From assembly GCA_007449985.2 (NCBI GenBank), contig VIIQ02000158.1:1-64000 (forward strand): a DNA stretch of 64,000 nucleotides, in the 5' to 3' direction. The first letter of the stretch is position 1, and the number at the start of each line of letters is the position of its first letter. Position numbers and translations under genes: made by a program. The stretch is from Desmodesmus armatus. Lineage: Eukaryota; Chlorophyta; Chlorophyceae; Sphaeropleales; Scenedesmaceae. Below, piece by piece: positions 60,901 to 64,000 of this stretch. The notes under the pieces are model-generated. The model was not told the origin of the DNA, searched no databases, and saw only the letters and a list, made by a program, of their open reading frames with translations.

Positions 60901-63160
60901 TAGTGACCTAGAGCAGCAACTGCAGGCTGCAGAGGATGCTTCTGCTGCCTCTGCTGCTGCTGAGCTTGCAGCCATGCAGCAGCGGTGCCGGGAGCAGGAG
61001 GCGGCTGCTGCGGTTGTGGCGACACAGCTAGCTGCAGCACAGCAGCAGCTCGACGAGCAGCAGCAGAAGGCAGCAGCAGCAGCAGCAGGGGAGGTGACAG
61101 CACTGCAGCAGCGCTGTCAGGAGCAGGAGGGGGTGGTAGGTGACCTGCTGCTGCAGCTGCAAGCTGCACAAGATGCTGCTGCTGGGGAGGTGGCAGCAGC
61201 CCAACAGCGCTGCAGTGACCTGCAGCAGCAGCTGCAGGCTGCTCAGGATGCTTCAGCTGCGTCTGTGTCTGCTGCTGCAGGGTTAGCAGCCGCGCAGCAG
61301 CGCTGTACTGAGCAAGAGGCTCTGGTAGCGGGCCTGCAGCAGCAGCTGGCTGATGCAGTGGCTGCTCGTGATGCAGAGGCCTCGACAAACAGCAGCAGGC
61401 TCACAGAGCAGCAGCAGCAGCAGATGGAGGGTCAGTTGGCGGAAGCAGCAGAGGCAAAGCAGCTGCTGCAAGTGCAGCTGGAGTCGGCGCAGCAGCAGCT
61501 GTCAGACCTGCAGCAGAGGCTACAGGCCGCCGAAGCCGTGCAACCACCTCCAGCTGCTGCTGGTGCTGGCAGTGAGGATGGTGGTGAGGGCGGCAGCTTT
61601 ACTGCTGCTGCTGCTGCCGAGTTGGCAGCTCTCCAGGCAGAGAACGAGCGGCTCAAGTCTGTGTCAGCAGGGTTGGGGCGGCAGGTGTCTCAGATACACG
61701 AGACAGAGCAGCAGCTGCAGGAGCAGCGGTCAGAAAGCACACGTCTCAGGGCACAACTGGCCAAAGCCCTGCAGGGGTCTGGCGGGGTGGGTCCTGCTGC
61801 TGCTGACAGCAGCAACAGCAGTGGTGGCAGCGGCGCCCAGCAGCAGCAGCAGCAGCAGCAGGGTGAGGAGATGCAACAGCTGCTGCAGCAGCTTCAGCAT
61901 CAGGAGCAGGTGGTAATGCAGCTGAGGGGTGAGGTGGAGCAGCTGCGGCAGGCTCTGGCAGCTGCAGAAGCAACAGCCGCTGCAGCTTCTGGAGGCGGGG
62001 CTGGTGCAGCAGCAGGCGGGGATGACACCAACAACAGCAGCAGTAATGAATTGGAGCTGCTGCGGTTTGAAAACGAGCTGCTACGGGGGGATGTAGATCG
62101 TTTGAAGGGGCTCGAAAGCACTGGCGGTGGTGCTGTGACCGCACCAGCAGCAGCAGCAGCAGCTGGCAGCAGCTTTGACCAGCTGCTGCCAGTGCTGGGG
62201 CAGCTGTCCAGTGTGTTAGAGGAGTTCCCTGCCTGTGATGTGGATGCTGCTGCTGCTGGGCAGCTGTCTGCGGTGCTGTCTGGCCGAGGGGGTCCTGTGA
62301 CTGAGGCTGCCGTTGAACAGCTGCTGCAGGCAGTAGCAGCCAGCTCTGACAAGCTACAGGCGGTGACGGAAAAGGCTCAGGGGCTACTGCAGCAGCTGGC
62401 GGCTGCTGCACCGCCGCCACAGCAGCAGCAGCAGGACTTGCTGCTGGAGCTAGATGGGGGTGAGGAGGGTGGAGATGGGGCAGCGGCAGCAGCAGTGCAG
62501 CTGCAGGTGTTGCTGTCGGGGCTGGTGGGGATGCTGTCTGCGAAGTTCCAGCAGCTGAATGAAGTTCAGTGTGACAGGCTGTTGGCACAGGCTGCTGCGG
62601 CTAGTGCTGGGGCGGGACCTGCTGCTGCTGCTGCACCTGTAACCAATGGGGTGTTGGCAGGGCCACAGCAGCAGCAGCAGCAGCAGCAGGGTGGCAGCGG
62701 CATTATGGGTGCTGCTAGGGGTATAGCAGGGCAGGGTGTAGGGCATGCTTTAGCAGCGGGGGATGGGGTACGCAGCATGTTTGCCAAGTTTGTCGGACCG
62801 ACAGCGGCTGACGGGGTGAGGTCACCCACACACCAGCAGCAGCAGCAGCAGCTCCTCCAGCAGCAACAGCAGCCGCCGCCGCTGCAGCAGCAGCAGCGAC
62901 CGGCAGGGGTAGATCAGGGGTCGGCAGGTGCCAGCGGCGGGGTGCTGGGGCTTGCTGGGCGGGGTGGTGGGCTTGTGAACCAGAATGTGCTGGGGGGCTT
63001 GCTAGGGCAGCGGGTGACGGAGGGCATGTCTGGGCTGGGTTCAGGGCTAGGTTCTATGCTGGGGCGCAACATTTCGGGGACACGGCAGCAGCAAGGGCAG
63101 CAGCAGGGGCAGGGACAGCCCCCTCCGCCCCCCCAGCAGCCACAGCAGCACCAGTGGTAG
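42191..63160 (+). CDS. Giant PX-domain/coiled-coil protein (EREX-like)
   Basis: Nine exons: 42191-42271, 42636-42746, 43898-44007, 47585-47707, 47988-48636, 55218-55316, 56387-56809, 57122-57289 and 57666-63160. With one base restored near 59183 they total 2,419 aa. Exons 1-4 encode a PX domain: WRYTCNIPLW, YRVNVLLQS, the phosphoinositide-binding FFVLRRYSQFRQLHAE, VPPKHTLAAL and RRGELEKWLWAVI. PX domains bind PI3P on endosomes. The order PX then long coiled coil matches plant EREX/EREL proteins, effectors of RAB5. Exon 5 is a low-complexity linker ending in QRGDVRRLVDVLARRVRQAG. The rest is an extremely Gln/Ala-rich coiled coil built on a QQQL-like heptad register, ending in a Gly/Gln/Pro tail. 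Introns 3 and 5 hold a LINE array with a tRNA gene and a Crypton-like element. Phase 0 joins 48636 to 55218. The start ATG at 42191 may be preceded by a further 5' exon. Confidence 0.87.
44637..47385 (-). mobile_element. Array of nested 5'-truncated LINE copies
   Basis: About 14 copies share one end. On the plus strand each begins with (GAAT)n then GAAGGTGTTACACGGG, and they stop at different points: about 30, 100, 175, 315, 390 or 830 bp. On the minus strand this is the pattern of a non-LTR retrotransposon with a constant 3' end and an ATTC-type tetranucleotide tail, truncated variably at its 5' end. New copies appear to have landed in the tail of earlier ones. The longest copy is about 46024-46854. 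The array sits in intron 3 of the PX gene, opposite in orientation. The sequences are almost identical, so the activity is recent. Confidence 0.8.
46443..46850 (-). pseudogene. LINE ORF2 C-terminal fragment
   Basis: Within the longest array copy, a minus-strand frame of about 130 codons ends at 46443. It contains LHHIVWDMVCLAGIGAVDFG and PFIAWHVVLSGGNGLRV, which resemble the region after the reverse transcriptase in algal LINE ORF2 proteins. It is truncated at its 5' side and has no start. Family placement is by resemblance only. Confidence 0.5.
47458..47531 (+). tRNA. tRNA-Ile (anticodon AAT)
   Basis: The 74-nt sequence folds as a complete cloverleaf. The acceptor stem is GCCCTGT with ACGGGGC and discriminator A. 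The D arm is GCTC..GAGC. The anticodon stem CTGTG/CGCAG encloses loop CTAATAA, and the T arm is GCTGG-TTCAAGC-CCAGC. A box (TAGCTCAGTTGG) and B box (GGTTCAAGCCC) are present, and a TTTT terminator follows at about 47537. It lies in intron 3 of the PX gene on the same strand, about 75 bp after the LINE array. No tRNA intron is present. Confidence 0.95.
48767..48773. repeat. Left direct repeat TAACTAG of the recombinase element
   Basis: TAACTAG here and at 55034-55040 flank the element exactly outside its inverted end sequences. It is a candidate target duplication or crossover site. Confidence 0.65.
49087..54633 (+). CDS. Crypton-like tyrosine recombinase, 1,319 aa
   Basis: Exons 49087-49430, 49642-49741, 49950-50096, 50255-50520,50821-50987, 51129-51496, 51716-52116, 52289-52793 and 52972-54633 join to 1,319 aa with no frame correction. 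The start is the ATG in GTCATGG. Residues 1-115 are basic then acidic (KRKRAPK, DDDSDPELLEDLEDGEWD). The recombinase core has candidate catalytic residues R320 (FTAGRGDDVRE), H446 and R449 (KKVTHAPRYH), W472 (CRFGGWRLHS) and Y481 (TRVYLLTAL), in the order and spacing of Crypton and related eukaryotic tyrosine recombinases. A long Gln/Ala/Glu-rich region follows at about 630-1130. Residues of about 1138-1200 (FSTFRQYTSWYTDE, GSSWRKGCDKRRWSDHRMLW) resemble the GCR1_C DNA-binding domain found in fungal Cryptons. The tail is basic. It presumably integrates and excises the element through circular DNA. The frame is fully open, suggesting recent activity. Confidence 0.87.
54789..54793 (+). terminator. 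Likely poly(A) signal of the recombinase gene (TGTAA)
   Basis: The motif lies 156 nt after the recombinase stop codon and inside the element, so the element carries its own 3' processing signal. Confidence 0.45.
55034..55040. repeat. Right direct repeat TAACTAG of the recombinase element
   Basis: Identical to 48767-48773, immediately outside the right inverted end. Confidence 0.65.
55558..55667. repeat. Long hairpin in PX intron 6
   Basis: The left arm 55558-55607 and right arm 55620-55667 are almost perfectly complementary (shared GAACACAAGGGGTGGCAAGG), with a small bulge near the loop of 12 nt. The transcript of this intron would fold into a stem of about 48 bp. Confidence 0.93.
55827..56310 (+). 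repeat. Four upstream copies of the PX exon-7 start with acceptors
   Basis: Exon 7 (56387-) begins ERAETTRLRRALSEATAAGE. Similar sequence, each after a pyrimidine run and CAG, starts at about 55827, 55956, 56052 and 56237. The copy at 56052 stays open for 24 codons (ERAETRRLRRALYEETAAG). Others contain frame changes or stops. None has an obvious donor, so they look like exon-edge duplications rather than alternative exons. Confidence 0.85.
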
Positions 63161-63240
63161 TGGGTTGTTTGTAGTTTGGTGGTGGCCAGGCTGTTGGGTT
63201 GGCAGTTGAGGACTGCGGGCGGGTGGGTGGGGGTGTCCCT

Positions 63241-63245
63241 TGTAA
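63241..63245 (+). terminator. Likely poly(A) signal of the PX gene (TGTAA)
   Basis: TGTAA on the sense strand, 80 nt after the stop codon at 63158-63160. Confidence 0.6.
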
Positions 63246-63866
63246 AGACAGTTTGCATCCTGGTGGTGTGCTGCCGGGGTCTGTTGAGTGCAGTCTGATT
63301 TGCAGCAGCAGATGGTAGAGGGGCTATCTTGTGCATTGATGGGTGATTGTGGGGTTGGGCGGTTGAGCTGTGCAATCCAGTCACTGCGGGCATGTTGTAT
63401 GGCTCAGCTATTGGTGCAGCTGTGCAACATGTGTCGTTAGTTGTGGAGGCAACCAGTGTATTGAGGTGTTCGATCATTGTGCACAAGCATATATGCAAGT
63501 TCACTGTGTGGCGCAGGCACGTCGCATGCTTGCATGCAGCAGTGCTGACACCAGCAGCTGTGCAACATTTTGTGCATGTGTGCTCACTGCAGCTGTGTCT
63601 GTTGTGGCGGAGTTTGCAGCTGACTGGCTGCTTTGGGCTTAGCTGCACTCCGTCACCTGTACCCAGTAGGTGCATGCATGCAGCAATGAAATGTACGTAT
63701 GATAATACAATAGCTGCAAGTACACTGGACTGAGCGTGGAAGCAACCATTACGGTGCGACCTACAGCACTGACGTAATTCTCACATGAGTGCTGGCAGTC
63801 TCCAACACCGTGAAAAGCTTACTGTCTGCAGCATGTAGGTATTCTATCGGGAAGTGCCTGTTAATC

Positions 63867-63893
63867 ATGCAGGAACTTGTCTCTCTCCATCAG
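63867..63893 (+). CDS. Possible first exon of a downstream gene
   Basis: ATG at 63867 opens nine codons (MQELVSLHQ) that end exactly at a strong donor, CAG followed by GTAAGC. Without the next exon, which would be beyond the window, this is only a suggestion. Confidence 0.22.
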
Positions 63894-64000
63894 GTAAGCA
63901 TACATGGGGCAGATACCCAACCTTCCCCTTGTATGGCGCTTGTGATGATGCAGAGCGTTGTTCTGTGAAACACTGTTAACTTTTGTGTTTGCTGACCAGC

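Larger units (their letters stand above)
63161..64000. other. 3' flank of the PX gene
   Basis: The first part is the PX 3' UTR. The rest shows no exon-like frame except the short candidate listed at 63867-63893. Confidence 0.55.

Noticed and set aside
60168..61388. Long minus-strand open frame (about 400 codons) opposite the PX coiled coil
   Set aside because: It mirrors CAG/GCA repeats of the sense exon and shows only Leu/Pro/Ala low-complexity sequence. There are no splice sites or motifs.

Overview
This is nuclear DNA from a green alga, most likely a chlorophycean in or near the volvocalean lineage. The evidence is: many short exons with GT..AG introns, usually ending CTGCAG; heavy CAG/GCA triplet runs in coding sequence; TGTAA motifs 3' of several stop codons (the usual chlorophyte poly(A) signal); interstitial TTTAGGG-like motifs; and a plant/algal gene set. 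A Haematococcus-like genome would fit, but I cannot fix the genus. Bacterial features such as operons and RBSs do not apply.

Layout: (1) 1055-5999, minus: an R3H-domain protein with an ankyrin-like C-terminus. (2) 6540-10619, plus: RAE1/Gle2 mRNA-export factor, divergent from (1). (3) 22600-12497, minus: a 17-exon ATP-grasp protein of the carnosine synthase (CARNS1) type. (4) 24857-23277, minus: a secreted V8/trypsin-like serine protease. (5) 27205-26283, minus: a small unrecognised protein. (6) 27675-28833, plus: an intronless, GC-rich, 5'-truncated PIF1-type helicase. (7) 35246-30659, minus: a DUF1421/FLOE-type protein. (8) 41878-35799, minus: a CD36/SCARB-family membrane protein. (9) 42191-63160, plus: a giant PX-domain/coiled-coil protein (EREX-like). 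Its intron 3 holds a 2.7-kb array of nested LINE fragments and a tRNA-Ile gene. Its intron 5 holds a 6.3-kb intact Crypton-like tyrosine-recombinase element.

The most notable item is the element at 48774-55033. It has a nine-exon gene encoding a 1,319-aa protein with a complete R...HxxR...W...Y recombinase core and a GCR1_C-like C-terminal domain. Its ends carry imperfect inverted, motif-repeated sequence, and the 7-bp direct repeat TAACTAG flanks it. It splits two exons of the PX gene whose phases and coiled-coil register still match.

Three genome-wide patterns cut across the genes. First, exon edges together with their splice site are copied into the adjacent intron in at least five genes (R3H, RAE1, CARNS, CD36, PX). 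Second, conserved exons repeatedly need one extra base to stay in frame (seven clear sites, always -1, often in a homopolymer), which points to assembly indels more than to pseudogenes. Third, several introns carry long near-perfect hairpins that could be foldback elements or small-RNA precursors.

Exon coordinates were worked out by hand from splice sites and phase. For CARNS, RAE1, CD36, FLOE, the protease, the PX gene and the recombinase, the summed exons (plus the stated single bases) divide exactly by three.
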